From Bombus terrestris (taxonomy: Eukaryota > Arthropoda > Insecta > Hymenoptera > Apidae): a stretch of 64,000 nt of DNA. A program made the position numbers and the translations under genes. The stretch's first letter is position 1; each line of letters opens with the position of its first letter. Below are positions 13,891 to 26,800 of this stretch, piece by piece. The notes under the pieces were generated by a model that saw only the letters and a list, made by a program, of their open reading frames with translations, was not told the DNA's origin and made no database searches. The stretch covers positions 2,597,001-2,661,000 of the forward strand of contig NC_063271.1 in the NCBI RefSeq assembly GCF_910591885.1, written 5' to 3'.

Positions 13891-13958
13891 TAATAAACGT
13901 TTCTCTTGTTTGTTTCAGGTAAGCCGGGACTCGGTATTCGCGGCACGACCCCTTATTC
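13891..13958 (+). other. Recursive splice (ratchet) site 1 with possible 40-nt RS-exon
   Basis: A strong 3' splice site runs straight into a strong 5' splice site. There is a branchpoint-like TAATAAAC at 13,891, a pyrimidine tract at 13,899-13,915, then CAG ending at 13,918 followed at once by GTAAGC (GT at 13,919-13,920). Such a site lets an intron be removed in steps: after the first splice the regenerated GTAAGC acts as the next donor and no exon sequence is kept. Forty nucleotides on, GTAAGTAC (GT at 13,959) is a second good donor, so 13,919-13,958 could be the recursive-splice exon used for exon definition. An open frame crosses the junction unchanged, which argues that it is not coding there. 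The core TGTTTCAG|GTAAGC is repeated at the second site. Use in vivo is inferred. Confidence 0.6.
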
Positions 13959-14586
13959 GTAAGTACGTGACTCGACTGTTCATCTCATCGCGCGGTTTAA
14001 CAATATCGTCTGCAGGAAAGCTCGTTATCCGAATCGTCAGCATTCTAGGAATCGCGTCCTAAAGAAAAAATTTCGCAAGAATTTCATTACGATAGTACGA
14101 ACCACCCTATATTACGAATCTTCAAATACAAATGTCATCTCCAATTGAAACGATTCCGCCAGTCCACCGTCGCGGTGTCCCGCGAAATATCGCCGCGTCA
14201 CGTTAATTGGACCGGCTGATAGCTCGTAGTTTTAACGACGCGTTAAAATTCGCAATGTGTAAACACCGCGAGTTCGATTGAATCGCGAGTGGGGAGTAGA
14301 TTTCGTCGATAGAGGGGTTGCAGCCAATTAATCGGTGCGCGATATCAATTGATCGGCTAGGCTCGAGGCCTCTTTCCGCACGGATGATCCCTTTTCGATT
14401 CGCGATCGCGAAATCCTTTGGCTCCGGCCGCGTTAACTCCCAGACAAAGGCAGCCGCTCATAGCGAAAGGGGGATAGCTAGAGTGGGAGGCGGTGGTAGC
14501 ACGAGGGTGAGAGGGCCACGAAATAGGTTCAATCTATGCATCTCCGAGAGGCGTGTCGCGTTTGCTAGCAGTCGTTTACTTGCCGA

Positions 14587-14594
14587 TGACGTCA
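14587..14594. promoter_or_regulatory. Perfect CRE palindrome TGACGTCA
   Basis: Third perfect copy, in a GC-rich stretch about 670 bp downstream of ratchet site 1. Confidence 0.3.
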
Positions 14595-14717
14595 CGCGTG
14601 TACACTTCTGCCCACGAGACCAGCTGTTTTCGACATCTGCGCCCCTCCGTACTCCACCACAATCTAGTGGTGGCGTGCTGTCCAAGTTTCCGGCCGGACA
14701 GGGTTTCCGTTTTGTTC

Positions 14718-14731
14718 TTTTTTTTTTTTTT
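14718..14731 (+). repeat. T14 homopolymer
   Basis: Run of 14 T within a longer T-rich tract (14,708-14,745). No AG-ended acceptor follows closely. Confidence 0.9.
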
Positions 14732-14963
14732 CTTTTTTGTTTCGTCTGAGGAAACATTGTCGCGTGCAAAGTGTCGGGTAAGATGGCTAGAAAAGGGGAA
14801 GAATGAACTCGACAAGGCTACCTTGATCGGTACTTGGGGTATGAACGTACAGATCTCTATTTATTTGAACTCTACTTATCGACACGAAACCTTCCGCTGA
14901 CGTGAACTCCCGTTGTGTACGGAAGATAGAAAAATTTGTAAATATCGCATGAACTTTAGCTAT

Positions 14964-15006
14964 GGTTTGGATATAGTTAGATATAGTTTAGATATAGATA
15001 TAGTTT
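14964..15006 (+). repeat. Short AT-rich tandem repeat, ~10-11 bp period
   Basis: Four to five imperfect copies of GATATAGTTA/T. Confidence 0.8.
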
Positions 15007-15936
15007 GTTTTTCGATGAGTTTAGATAAATAGAGCTCTACCGTGAGTATATTCTATATCGAGGTAGAGAACTTGAAAAAATGAATTTTCATTTGGTGAAA
15101 TTGGAACTCTACGGTTGTTATTTTCTACGATAGGAAGTAATTGAAATTTCGTTAGCTTGAAGCTGGACAATGGTAAAACACGGCATTTTGCACCGCCGTA
15201 GACACACGCCTCCGTAAAAATTACACGATCTCGTGGCTCGAGACCGCAGCCCTATTCGTTTCTCCGGTAAAAAATACTAGTAATATCCGTGTCGCTCGGC
15301 TCGAAACGCCGGGATAGAGAGGAAAAACGGAAACAATTAAGCGGCTCGTGGTCGCGCGGGGCCTCCATATGGCCGATAAAAAACACACGGCGTCGCGGGG
15401 CAACGATCATAATTAACGACAGGATAATTACCAGGACACACAGCTCGTTCCGTGAAACCGGAATCACTCGGTCGTACCGTGCTCGTTCGAAGCTCCTTCT
15501 TTGCTCCGTTCGTTCGCTTCGACTACTTCGCGATTATCCTTCGCGGCTAAAAAGACAGAGACAAGGGCCGTAGGTCTAGTCGGTAACAGTAGGCGTTGGC
15601 GACGTCGAAATTGAAATTTCGTCGACGTGCTTCGAAAGACAGACAGACGGTATCTGTTCACCGAACCGTTTGCATTCTCGAATTTACAGCGAATATTTCC
15701 AGAGGAGGGACGGAGTTGGCGAAAAAGTTGGAAAAGATGAGGCGAGTACAATTGAATTCACAGTGCCTGGATTCGAACAACGGTCGGAATTCGACGGAAA
15801 TTTTCGTCGAGCTACCAGTGAGAAGACTCTCTCGAGCGCGATTTTTCGGCGGGCTCCGCGAAGAACTTCGAGCACTCCGTCGACAGACGAAAATTAAGCA
15901 TTCCGTTTCAATTATTTCGCGCGAATATTCGCCTCT

Positions 15937-15969
15937 AGAGAGAAACAGAGAGAGAGAGGGAGAGAGAGA
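15937..15969 (+). repeat. Interrupted (GA)n tract
   Basis: GA-rich run broken by AAAC and GG steps, within a purine-rich stretch. Confidence 0.8.
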
Positions 15970-18731
15970 AGGAAATCGTGGGGTGGAAAGTTTCTTGGGA
16001 ACCTGCGGCTGAATCCACCACCCTCTCTTTGGTTCCTCTGTAAGGCGTCGCCGCCCTAACGAAGTCTCGCAAGTTTCCGCGGGCGGAACTCTCGAAGGCA
16101 AAGAAGAGTCGATTGCATTTTTCATCGGCCGGCAACGACGTAATTTCGCGAGCCTTCCTTCTTAGCAACCGCGGATCGGTATATTTGGAACGCTGATTTT
16201 AGCAAGTTTAACACAGAGACGAAATTATCGACGCCTTTGGACGTCGATAACCAAAATTCTAACGTTTCCACGGACAATGTTTAGGGAGTTGGCAAACGTA
16301 TCCGAGGAGGGCGTGAAAAATTCTCACGGCCAATTAAACGAGCACAATTATGTGGCAAAGAACGCAAGACGAAAACTGGAGACTAGGAGCACGGATATGT
16401 TCTCTCGGACATCGACCAGCTTTAACCGTAAGCTCGATTTTCTGCTTCGTTTAGCGAGATCTGAAGCACTTTCGGTTCGTTCCATGCCCGCCAGCGACGC
16501 TGTTCTCAGCGCGAGGGTGCATCAACCCTTGGTAAACGACCGGCAGACTCGCGCACCTTGCCTTTCGAGCTACGTCGTCTTTGTTTTTCCTACATTTGCA
16601 CGAGCAAACGAAATAATCACCACCAACAACGATAACGAGTATAATAACGAAATCGATCTTTTCTTATCTTATCTTGAATTTAATGAAATCGCTGAAACGC
16701 AATACGAGTTACTGGTTCGCTGTATGGAATGATCGATTATGGTCAAATTGCGATCTCATATTACCCCGTTTACGATGTGTTTCGGTAATACCGTGAATGT
16801 TACATTCGAGCCGGACTCGTAATCTACGTGGAACCACCGCCACCATGTAACAGGATTAATATCCACGCGAGCAAGGGGTTCATCCTTGGCTGTTGCGAAC
16901 AACGGGCTATCGTTGAAATCGTGCACCTCGACACAGTGATGTATCGTGTGACTGTAGAACAGGGGTAACAAGCATCAGCCGTGACGTTGAATTTTGAACA
17001 TTCGGTTGGCCCTGATCCGCGATACGCTCATCGGACAGGTAATCTCCTTTGGTTGCTTTGCTATCCGTGTTTCCATTATTCCTGCTTCTTGGAAAATTAC
17101 GTCCACCAATATTCTCTCGACGGGTGTAATTCATCTTCGATAATTACGAGCTTCTATGAAACGTCGTTTATTATAATTAATCTCGCTACTCTTCTCTCTT
17201 TCATAGGCAAAAGAACTTTGAACGTCTTAAGAAAAATATTCGCAACCAATTGAAACCGACACGATGAAATACAGCTTGCTGACTGTTATCGAAGGCTACC
17301 ATAAAAATATATAGGCGCGCATGTTCTCGATCTTTATTTTTCAATATTTTTTACTCACTTCAAACAAACACTACAGAAATTCTTAGAACGCATTCGGTCA
17401 CGTCAACGTCAAACCTCGGCTGGCTATACACGCGTTTCTTTCACGCGCTAATCTCGAGCACTTGAAATTCAAACACTCGCAATAAACGATCGTGCAAAGT
17501 TTCTACCTTGGCGATTTTTTCACATTTTCCCCGAATCGAAGAAATCCTTCGACAAAGAGAGAACACGACCGAGTCGAAAATAATCCAACGTTTCATAGAG
17601 CCTCTGTTTGATAAAGGTAAAATATACGCGGATTACTTTCTTACGAATCTGTTTAACGACGTTGCAAATACAGCAGACCGACGAAACCGCGGTTAATCGA
17701 GAGTTGGAAGCAGAAGGCCAGTGCCTCTTCCGGCGATCGGCATAATTCATCGAAGCGGTTGAAAGCGGAATCGTTAATTAATTTGCACGGCACGGAAGTC
17801 GCGTGAAAAATTTACCGTTTCCTTATTGGATATTTCGGAGCCGGCTTCCATCGAGTTGGCGTACCAAAAATTCGAGCCCCTGAAATCGTGAAAATTTAAA
17901 ACCCTTCGCGATTTCATGAAAAGTCGTGGCTATTTCCACGCGGGAAAGTCACGGATAGCCCCCGTAAGCAAATAGCGGCTCGTTAGCCAATCCTATTGGA
18001 CGATGCGCGCGTATCGATCGTCCGCGTCGATTCACCGTCCGACTTTGAACGCATCGTTGACCGCGGTGGTCACGGCTAGTCTGTATCGGAATAAAGAACC
18101 GATAACCACTGCGACAACCCGTTGTTTCTGCCGTACGCCAGTCGATATCTGGTCCTCCAGCTTTTGTTATGCACTTTAATTGCTTTTTTTCTCCTTGCCC
18201 GAACCGCCGAGTATTTTAACGATACGAAAATTAATAGGATGGTGTAGAAAGTGGCTGAGCTATGAATTGCGGTGCTTGGTGCGTACATTTTCTAGCGAAA
18301 CAACTGAATTATTAAGAAATTTGTTTTCATGTTGTAAAAGAACCACCACACAATTCTCGATTTCAACATACATGGTTAATATTAAAAGAGTCGAACTAAA
18401 ACTTTCAACGCAATTCGCCTCGTATACCTTTCTCTTTTCTCACAGATCGTTTCATAAATCTTTCTATTCCCTTTCCGAAACATGTTGCGATAGCTGGATT
18501 CCGGCGATCCCAAAAGAGGATTAAGAAAGACGGCGTTCGGATCGAACAGGAAGAATCCGTGGCGAACGCATCGTGTCTCGGTGGGCGGTTTCGCCGAAAT
18601 AGCTTTCAACAGATGCAGGACACGTGTTCTCCACTTAGCGTATTTAGCGTATCGCGTGTATTCGAAAAGGCGGCTCCACCCTCGATTCGTAGTCGCGAAA
18701 CGAGTCTACAAAACGGCCGACAAAAAGTAGG

Positions 18732-18735
<4 letters not shown>

Positions 18736-18762
<27 letters not shown>
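18736..18762 (+). repeat. (GA)n microsatellite
   Basis: Thirteen to fourteen GA units in a purine-rich context. GAGAG arrays are potential GAGA-factor/Pipsqueak-type sites in insects. Confidence 0.9.
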
Positions 18763-20231
18763 GAGGAACGAATGCAAAAATCCGATGAAAAGCAACACAT
18801 CAATTTGATCGCGAGTGAAAAGCAAAACGAGAGTGCGACAGCATCGATGTTGGCGTTCGTGTTCGACAGAGAGGGAAGCGTACGGTCGTCGACGCGTCGG
18901 CTCCGAAATATTTAAAACGCAAAACGGGCCGTGAAGAGTACGAGAAACGAAAAAGAAAGAAAAGAAAAGAGGAAAAAAATGAGAGTGCGCTCTTTCACGA
19001 GGAACGCTCCCTTTCCAGAGGGGTGAGCCCTATTCGGACGCGTAGTACTACGTCTAATTGCGAGCCGGCATACTTTCTCTCGGCGGTTCGCTCGTTATCC
19101 TTTCCTCCGCGAGCGGCATCCCGCTGAATGATTGTTGTAAAAAAAGGGGCCGAGCCACCCCGCTGCCGCGGTTTCGTCAAAGCTTTTTCGGCGATGCTAG
19201 ACGGTCGGACCAGTATCGGCACGATAACAAACGCTTTGTATCGATCCTCGCGTGGGTGTGTGCAGGACACCGAAAGAATCGTCGCGAGGAAGGGTAGTAA
19301 CGTTTGTCGGAACGAAACAATATGACAGACGCATGCACAGAATAAAAAGAGAGAGGGGCAGCAGGATGCGATAGGGAGACACGTTGGGCGAAAAAGGTTG
19401 GTGTATCGTCCTGCTGACTGGCGCGTGCTTTAAAACCGAGTAAAATCAGGACCAGACTCAACTTGCTATACGTTGCGATTGATTCTCGTGGTACTCCGTG
19501 TGATAGGGATCCATATATCTTGGTTCGCGCTTTAACGCGTTCGCGAAGCAGTTACACGCGAAATGTTCGAACTGGAATATTTATTAGTACCACATCGTAC
19601 AATTCATCTCGGAGTCGCTCTGAAAACAAGCAGTTTAACTCCGTAATTGGATCGCGGAGGAAAGTTACTATGGCAGACATTACCTTTTTCGTTACAACGA
19701 ATTTCATATTGTTCACCCTATCTTCCTTGAATCTATTTTTGAAACGTGTTAGGTGGTAATTATGTAAGTGGATAATGGAATTGAGAAGCTCGTTAACAAC
19801 GACACTGATTAGAGTCTCGTGTATCCTACAACCATACGTATAACCAACGCTAGTGAATTTAAGATCTCAGATATATCATAGAAAGTCGATGAATCACGTT
19901 TTCGGGTATGTGTTCAGGGTGATTAAACGTAAAAAGGGATATTACTCGTAATTTTCTTCAGCTACGATCCATTTGGTGACTCCAGAATTTCCAATAAACG
20001 GAGTCAAAAACAAAAGTCGTATCGTCTAGTAATGTTCGAAGAGGATCGAGTTAATCACGCTCAAATAAACGTACATGCAACGAGTACAACGAGTAGTGGT
20101 AGTCGCGCGTATTTCAATTTCAGGCAGGAAGTCTCGGTTGCCGCCATATGGTGGTGCAACGCGTCCGTCCGTTTTTTCGTTGGCGCGTTACGCCTATGCA
20201 AACGACTGCTCAGAGAGAGAAAGGGAAGAAA

Positions 20232-20298
20232 AGAGAGAGAGAGAGACACATACACACCCTCTGTCTCTCTTTTGCCCCCCCTCTCTCTCTCTCTCTCT
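20232..20298. repeat. Facing (GA)n and (CT)n arrays
   Basis: A (GA) array at 20,232-20,246 is followed 33 bp later by a (CT) array at 20,280-20,298, so the transcript could form a GA:CU stem. A GCCGCCAT motif (Pho/YY1-like) lies 90 bp upstream at 20,140. Confidence 0.85.
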
Positions 20299-22360
20299 GT
20301 GTGTGCGAAGTCCGGGATTGTCGATCGCGTCGAAAATGTCCCTTGGCAACGATCGGCGCGCGCGAGGGGGCATCCGCAGAAAGTGCTAGGCTGAAAGCTG
20401 GCCCCCTTCAACGTCCCGCCGCCCCGTTTCAGCGAACGCTGCCAACCAACACCCTCTGTCTCGCGCGCGCCCCATCGTAATCCGCCATTGATTTCCTTTG
20501 CCTCGAATCCGCCGACAGTCTGTCCAAACTCCAAACCCGCTCAAATTCGACCGACCCTCTCTCGCTGCTCTAATTAATCCCATTGATCGTAATTATTCGT
20601 GTGTTCTATGGTGGTCGTGTTGCGCTGTTGAATCTCGACCGGCGTGACATCGATAGATCGTGCAGAGGGTGATTTTTCTCTTTCAATTCTATTTTCTCTC
20701 TTTTTTTTTTAATCCTCTATCTGTCCCTTGTTGCGGATGGCACATGTACCAGAGGTCGGCCGAATAAAGTCGAAAGAATAGGTGTTTCGTGGATTCCGTG
20801 AAAAAGCGTAGGAGGAAGAGCGTGACAAGTCCATATTTGCCGATTCGTTGACTTCGATGTCAGTGAATGGCTAAAACAGTTGGGAGAGGGAAAGTTCCCT
20901 AGATTTAGGTCTGCTAAAAGTAGGTGATACGCGTCACTGTGGAATTTCGTATACAGTAGGATATGACGACATTTTTTAAACGGCCGATAACGACATGCAG
21001 AATGCATATTATTTGCATTCATTTTACGATCAATCGAGAAAGGCAGTTTTGATACTGTGATGTAATATGGAACAGATTGATCGCGTGTTGAATCTTAAAA
21101 TTGCTTATCGCGTTCTTTCTCTGTGGTACACGCGTGTACATGTATAGACTTTTGCGAGTGTACTCGTACGCATTTCGATTCTCAGATGTTTCGCTTGTCG
21201 GAGGGACAAGTTTGCCAGAGCATTCGCTACAACCATAACCTGACAGTGTTCAAAATCAGTTTTTGGGAACAAGTTGGAAATTGTTGGATCGAGCGGTTAT
21301 AGCGGCGGCCAGTTTTCACTTTCGCGGAACAAATTGATCCTATTTCGCCGTTCGTGATAACTTCGTCCCCCGTTATCGACTGCGTTCCGACAAATTGCTG
21401 CGGCTGTAACGAATTAATAACATCGCTGGGGGGGACAATCGTCGCGTCGGCCAGATGGTCTGTCGAGCCATCGCGCGCGGTTCACCTGGACGTGTGGTTT
21501 GTTGTTCGAACGGTTCTCGCGGAGAGAACGATAGGAAATCGTGTGTCACATTTATATGGCCGACGTTATTGTACGTTGTACCGTTTACGGTCGAAACGTT
21601 TGAACGAATTTAAAAAATCGATCCAGTTTGACGATTGGTTATTTTGCGAAGAGAGAAGTCTCTCAGTGAAGAGAATTTGCAATTCCATTTAACCAGCTCC
21701 GATTCGCCATGCAGCGAAATTCTTGTTCCTCTACACCGAAAAAGTTGCACGGCTCTCGTTCGGAAGGTGCATTAACGTGTTTCGTCTCTGTTCGTATCGG
21801 TGGTACTTTTCATTTGGGATGTTCGTTCGGATATGAACGATGCAAAGGGCGATGCATTTATTTCACGATATATTAGAAAGCAGATATTTGAAGATTTGAC
21901 TATTTCATAGTTTTAACACGTATGTTCTTACGACATGGTTAAAACATCGAAAATATAGTGTTATTCCGTATATCTTTCTGCACGTTGTTTGTTTGTCCGC
22001 GTCTGTTGTTTGTTTACGTTTATATAGCGAATTTGTTAAACATTTCAGATTTGCTCGCTAACATATAGATTCCGGTGTTTAGATTTCAGATTTGTTTGTT
22101 GACATTCCTGATTGTTTATCCGCATTTCCGATTTCACTATAAATACGCGCGTGTATTTGCACGTCTAGAAAGTAATCGTCATTTATCAGATGCGAGCAAT
22201 AATTCCGTGGAAAGCCATCTGCCCTTTGAAAATCCGAAAGAATCTTTGAACGAACGTGCCAGGGAGTAAAGCGCAAAAAGAGTGAAAGCTCGAGTTGTGG
22301 TAACGAGGCGCTGTGCGTGTCTGTCGAAAATCAACGAGCGTGGAATGAAAACCAACCGAA

Positions 22361-22425
22361 AGATGGAAGAGAAAAAAAAAAGGAAAAAGGGGAAGGGGAA
22401 GGAAGGTCGAAAGGAAAGGCAGGTT
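22361..22425 (+). other. Purine-rich tract
   Basis: A- and G-rich run including two GGGG blocks and two GG blocks spaced by AA. At most a two-tetrad G-quadruplex could form. Confidence 0.6.
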
Positions 22426-22471
22426 TTACGGGTAATCTTCGATGCTAGCGAGCATCTGAAAAGGCATTAAT

Positions 22472-22515
22472 CCGTTGCACCGTCGGTGGTTTGTTCAGGT
22501 ACGTGTTTGCAGGCA
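22472..22515 (+). other. Weak ratchet-like splice junction
   Basis: GTTTGTTCAG ends at 22,498 and is followed directly by GTACGT, a 3'/5' splice-site juxtaposition lying between the two strong + strand sites. The upstream tract (ttgcaccgtcggtggtttgt) is only moderately pyrimidine-rich and GTACGT is a weaker donor than GTAAGC. A second CAG|GTAACC follows at 22,513. It could be an intermediate ratchet point, or chance. Confidence 0.2.
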
Positions 22516-23820
22516 GGTAACCCGTTCACTTAGCGGTGGCAAGCGTATAAATAAACGCGTGTGTGCTGGAACTTTACGCGCACATACGCCTCGCGTTGTA
22601 CGCGTATACGTTGCCGGAAAAGTACTTTCGGGTTAGGTCTCGTCCTTTTTTCCCTGTGGCTCGTCCGCTTCTTTCTCATCGAGGGGGGCTGGCGCGGTCG
22701 TTACAGGTTTTTTCAAAGCTCGTTTAACCGAGCCGATACTCTCTCACGACCGGCTGAGAAATTTTTACGTTCCTTTGCGAACCAACAACGTTTTGTTTGA
22801 TTAATTCGCGAGAACAAACGAGCGGCCGAGGATCCGTGAAAATACAAAGAGATGGTGTTCTCGCGTTACGCGTACACGCGCGTTATAGGTTTCCGATTTT
22901 TTCGCAATTTGTAGTCATCAGTGCGAGGATAGACGTGCAAAAACCCGCGATCGTAAATTCGTTTACACCTAACGGCGAAGCGCGGCCATCGTTTGCCGAG
23001 CAAATAACGTACGCGACTTTTTGACGCCCCGTGTACTAACCCGTTCCTAACCCGATCGCCATAGATCTCCACTCGTCCCTCGAATCGCAAACTGTCGCTG
23101 CTTTTCGTTACTGGTTTTCGAAACTCGTCCGAAACCTACCGTTCCTTTTTCTTCTCGGAACGTTTTCCTCGGAAATTTTTGCGATACGAAGAAAGGAAAG
23201 GAAATCCGGGTGGTTCGTTTCTATATCGCTCTGGTAGTACGAGTCCCAGGCCTATCGTTAGAAATGAAGTTTGAGGAAAAAGAGATTCGACTGGATTACA
23301 CCGATAACAAAAGGTGTATTATCCGGCAAAACTTTCCGAAAGATAATTTTCCTTTGGAAAAGACGCCTGAGGAGTAATTGCAAGGAGAGAGGTTCGTTCT
23401 TCGTTGGTGAGATAACACGCGCCACGTGGCTGTCCAGGGTATTCCATTCGTTATCGCGGTCGGGACCCTTCATTAAACTCATGTAATTAGTCATGTTCCC
23501 TTATCGCGGTCCCGTTTCACGACCATGTTCCTCATCGTCGCTGTCATTGTTACCTGTCGACCAATTACCGATGCGAATTACCGATCAGCGTTAATTAAAA
23601 GTTACGGTTGCGTCCTTGGCCGAGAAGAAGTCACTTTTCTCGACGTGTGTATCTTTCATGGAACAGAATAACCGGATAAAAAGCCAAAATCTCATGGTCC
23701 AAGTTATGGTCTGCCTGTGACGTCTTTTCTAAATTCTTCGTTCGTATTATACGATTCGGTCGGTTCATATTTGGTACGCTCTTTCTCCTGCATGCTATCT
23801 GTTATCTACCAAAGGATCTA

Positions 23821-23875
23821 CAATAAATAGAAAACTTAGCGAATAAATAGAAAACTTCGCAAATAAATAGATAAA
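23821..23875 (+). repeat. 20-bp minisatellite, about 2.7 copies
   Basis: The unit AATAAATAGAAAACTTAGCG, with small changes, repeats at 23,821, 23,841 and 23,861, the last copy diverging after AATAAATAGA. It is AT-rich and non-coding. Confidence 0.85.
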
Positions 23876-26800
23876 TTGGCAGAAAGAAGAGGAAACGGAG
23901 AATTTTTTCGGTTGGTTGCCGTATATCTACATCAGCAGCAGTCATTCCCGAGTCGCGTATAAAATTTCTACGGTTCGCAGAAGATAGAACTGTCGTAAAT
24001 ACGAATATTTCGCTGAATTCTGGCGAAATTTGGTCGTGGCCCGTGATAGTTTACGTCCTAGTCGAAGCAGTATTGTGCGATTTGCCCGATGACACGACAT
24101 TGTTCTCCGTCCCTTCCATTACCCGACCCTAGCTAGCACATCGTGCTCTTCGCTCGTCCCTTTTCTCTTCCTCTCTTTTTCTCCATAACTGTCCCTTTTT
24201 TTTTGTAGCCTCTTCTCTCTTCGATTCCGTCCTATCCCCTTCGTAGTCTGTGAAAGGAATCTCGTCAATTCGTAGATACGCAATAAGAGAAAGAAAGAGA
24301 GAATCTGCCATGGGAGCCGTATAACGCCGTTCTCTTGTAACGCTCCGAACATTCTGGCCGACCTCGCCAGGATTGTTCCGCAAGGAAAACGCGAGCCTCC
24401 CTGTATATTCCCTAAGGGTTGCTAGTCCATTGACCCTATTTGCCGGTAAAATACGCTGCTCTGTCAGTGTTCTATCTTGCGATCGATGCTCGAGTCGGAT
24501 TCGAATCGTACTTGAATGTTTCACGAATGTCGTTTCGCAATGAGAAAGAAAAGGAAAACAAGATTAACAACTAAGGTAACAATTAACAGGCACGAAACGG
24601 TAATTTTCAAAGTATCTGCAAACGCATAGCAATCACGCGCGCTGGAAAATCCCGATGGCATAGAAGCGTTAGCGCGAGAGCTTGGCAACGATAGCGGGGC
24701 GAAAGAATAAAGCGGCGAGCGCGTCGGGGACACGCGAGTTCTCATAGTGAGAATGACGCACAGGCCTAATCGACCTTATTATTCGCTGAACAATGAACAA
24801 TTGCGTACAAGCGTAGAAGTAATCGACGGTAGGTTGACGAAACCTCGTGTCACTCGAGGACGCGAACCTCGCTGCTTCTCTTTCGTTTCCTTTTTTCCGA
24901 ACGACGTTGAATCGGTCCCTGGTAAACGCTCACCTTTCGTTCCGTCGTTTTGTCGCCCGACAAAAACACCGTAACAATGCGAAATAACTCGGGGAAAATA
25001 TCGCGGACACGATGAAATCTTCTTTTCGACAAAGATAAAGAGGAAAAGGAGGAGAAGGAAGGAAAGCAAGCAGCCAGCTTCCAGGTTGCAGGGACTGGAA
25101 TGGAATCGAAGGAAGTCGAAGGAATCCTCGTCCGGATCGGTGCTCGAGCCTCACGAAGAAGAAGCTCGGTGAATAAGCGACGGAATATTTTCCTAACCCG
25201 CTCTCTCGGTATTACAGCGAACAAGGTATTCAAATATTTAAACACGAAAATATACATGGAAGGCAGCCGTATGAATTATGCATAAGACGTGTCCACCACC
25301 TCCTTCGTCTCTTCCTTTCTCTTTTCCTTCTCTCCGTTCCTTTCTCTCTCCGAGAAGCTTTTTCTCTCTTCACCAATTTTTGCCGGTCTCCACCTTCGCC
25401 TGGCTTGGCTTCCTACACCTTCGTACAAAAGGAATTCTTGTTTGTGCGTTACGTAGTTATGCGCCAGGGTAAAAATTCGGTCGAGCGTCAAAGATCACCG
25501 TCCCGAAGATCGACCGTTGATTTCATAATGATTCGAATCCTGATCCCATAGATATACGGTGCAAGTCCTTGATCTTGATCCGTGAAGCAACGTAGAGCTT
25601 CAAAGATACTTCTCGAGGCTATTTGTAATTCCAATCTGGCGATTTGTCGCGATCTCATCTCGGAACCAGTTTCAGCTGCTTATTACGGGTTAATTCAGTT
25701 GCGTCTCGTTAAACGATCTTCGGTGACGACGAAAGTTCTTTCTTCGCAAAAATACTAACAAAAATTCGAGTAGTCGATTCGATTAATCGTAACGAAACAG
25801 AGAAAGATACTCATCCTTGTAACAGGTACCAACTCTGGCAAATATTTTGACAATGATCATCGGTTCTGCGTATAGACCGAAGCTTTTAAATTAAAAAAGC
25901 AATCGTATTCTTAAAATTTATAGCAGTTTGAAAAGTACAGTGACAACGTGACATATGGAATGTACCATAAAATACTTGCACTGTTTCACGGAATAAACGT
26001 AGTAAGTTTTATTAAAAAATGCGATGAAATGTCAGCGGTGTATAATAAGCATAAATTACGTACGCGTACACGTAAAAGGAGACACAAGTATAAAGGAAAC
26101 TAACCTACCCTACATTACAACTACATATAGCAATGTATCGTGCTGAAGTAGGGGCTTCGCAGTGTAATGCGGTGTTCAAGGCGTATAAAATTCCAGCAGT
26201 CGTGTTAACCACCAACGGAAAATATTCTTGTTAACACGAATCTCAAGACGCGATCTCGTTGCATTAGGAATTTTTGCTCGGCGGTAAGCGATCCGTCGAC
26301 CACCTGGACGACAAACCGTTTAGGAGAGCCGAGATATAATTGAGCTAGTTTCTTGCGAAGAGAAGGAGCCGTGCTCGGCTGGATTTTCGCTGTATCGGGG
26401 CTGGTATCAAGGGCACGAGGGTCTGGTTGGCGAATTAATTACGAGGTCGAGGCACCGGTCACGCATGGCTTGCCACCGAAAGCTCGCACAGAAGGAACAC
26501 GATCGACGTGTCGCTGTTTTCTCTCGCGAGCGCACCCACGCGCTGCGAAACCGCGATTACGCGAATAAACATCGTGGATGTGTCTAACGCGCGCAACCAT
26601 CACCCAGGGTAGCCTTGATGATGTAACTTTCGCAAGGTTTCCCCCGCGAATCCGCTTCGTCGCGAACCTCGCTCCTTCTCGCCCGATCTCTGCTCGATTT
26701 TACGCACCCACGCTCCCATTTCTTTCCTCTCGCTCGCCCTTCCAGCCGTTTCGCGGTATTGTTGCGCGACACTCGGCTCCGAGCGATTGCTTTGCATCGG

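Noticed and set aside
13361..14062. 233-codon open frame
   Set aside because: It runs straight through the ratchet splice junction, is arginine/serine-rich and has no domain order; stop scarcity follows from CpG richness.
15770..15785. Minus-strand B-box-like GTTCGAATCC
   Set aside because: No A-box at the expected distance and no cloverleaf.
22549..22557. TATA-like TATAAATAA
   Set aside because: No initiator match at the right distance; the following frame is a chance frame.
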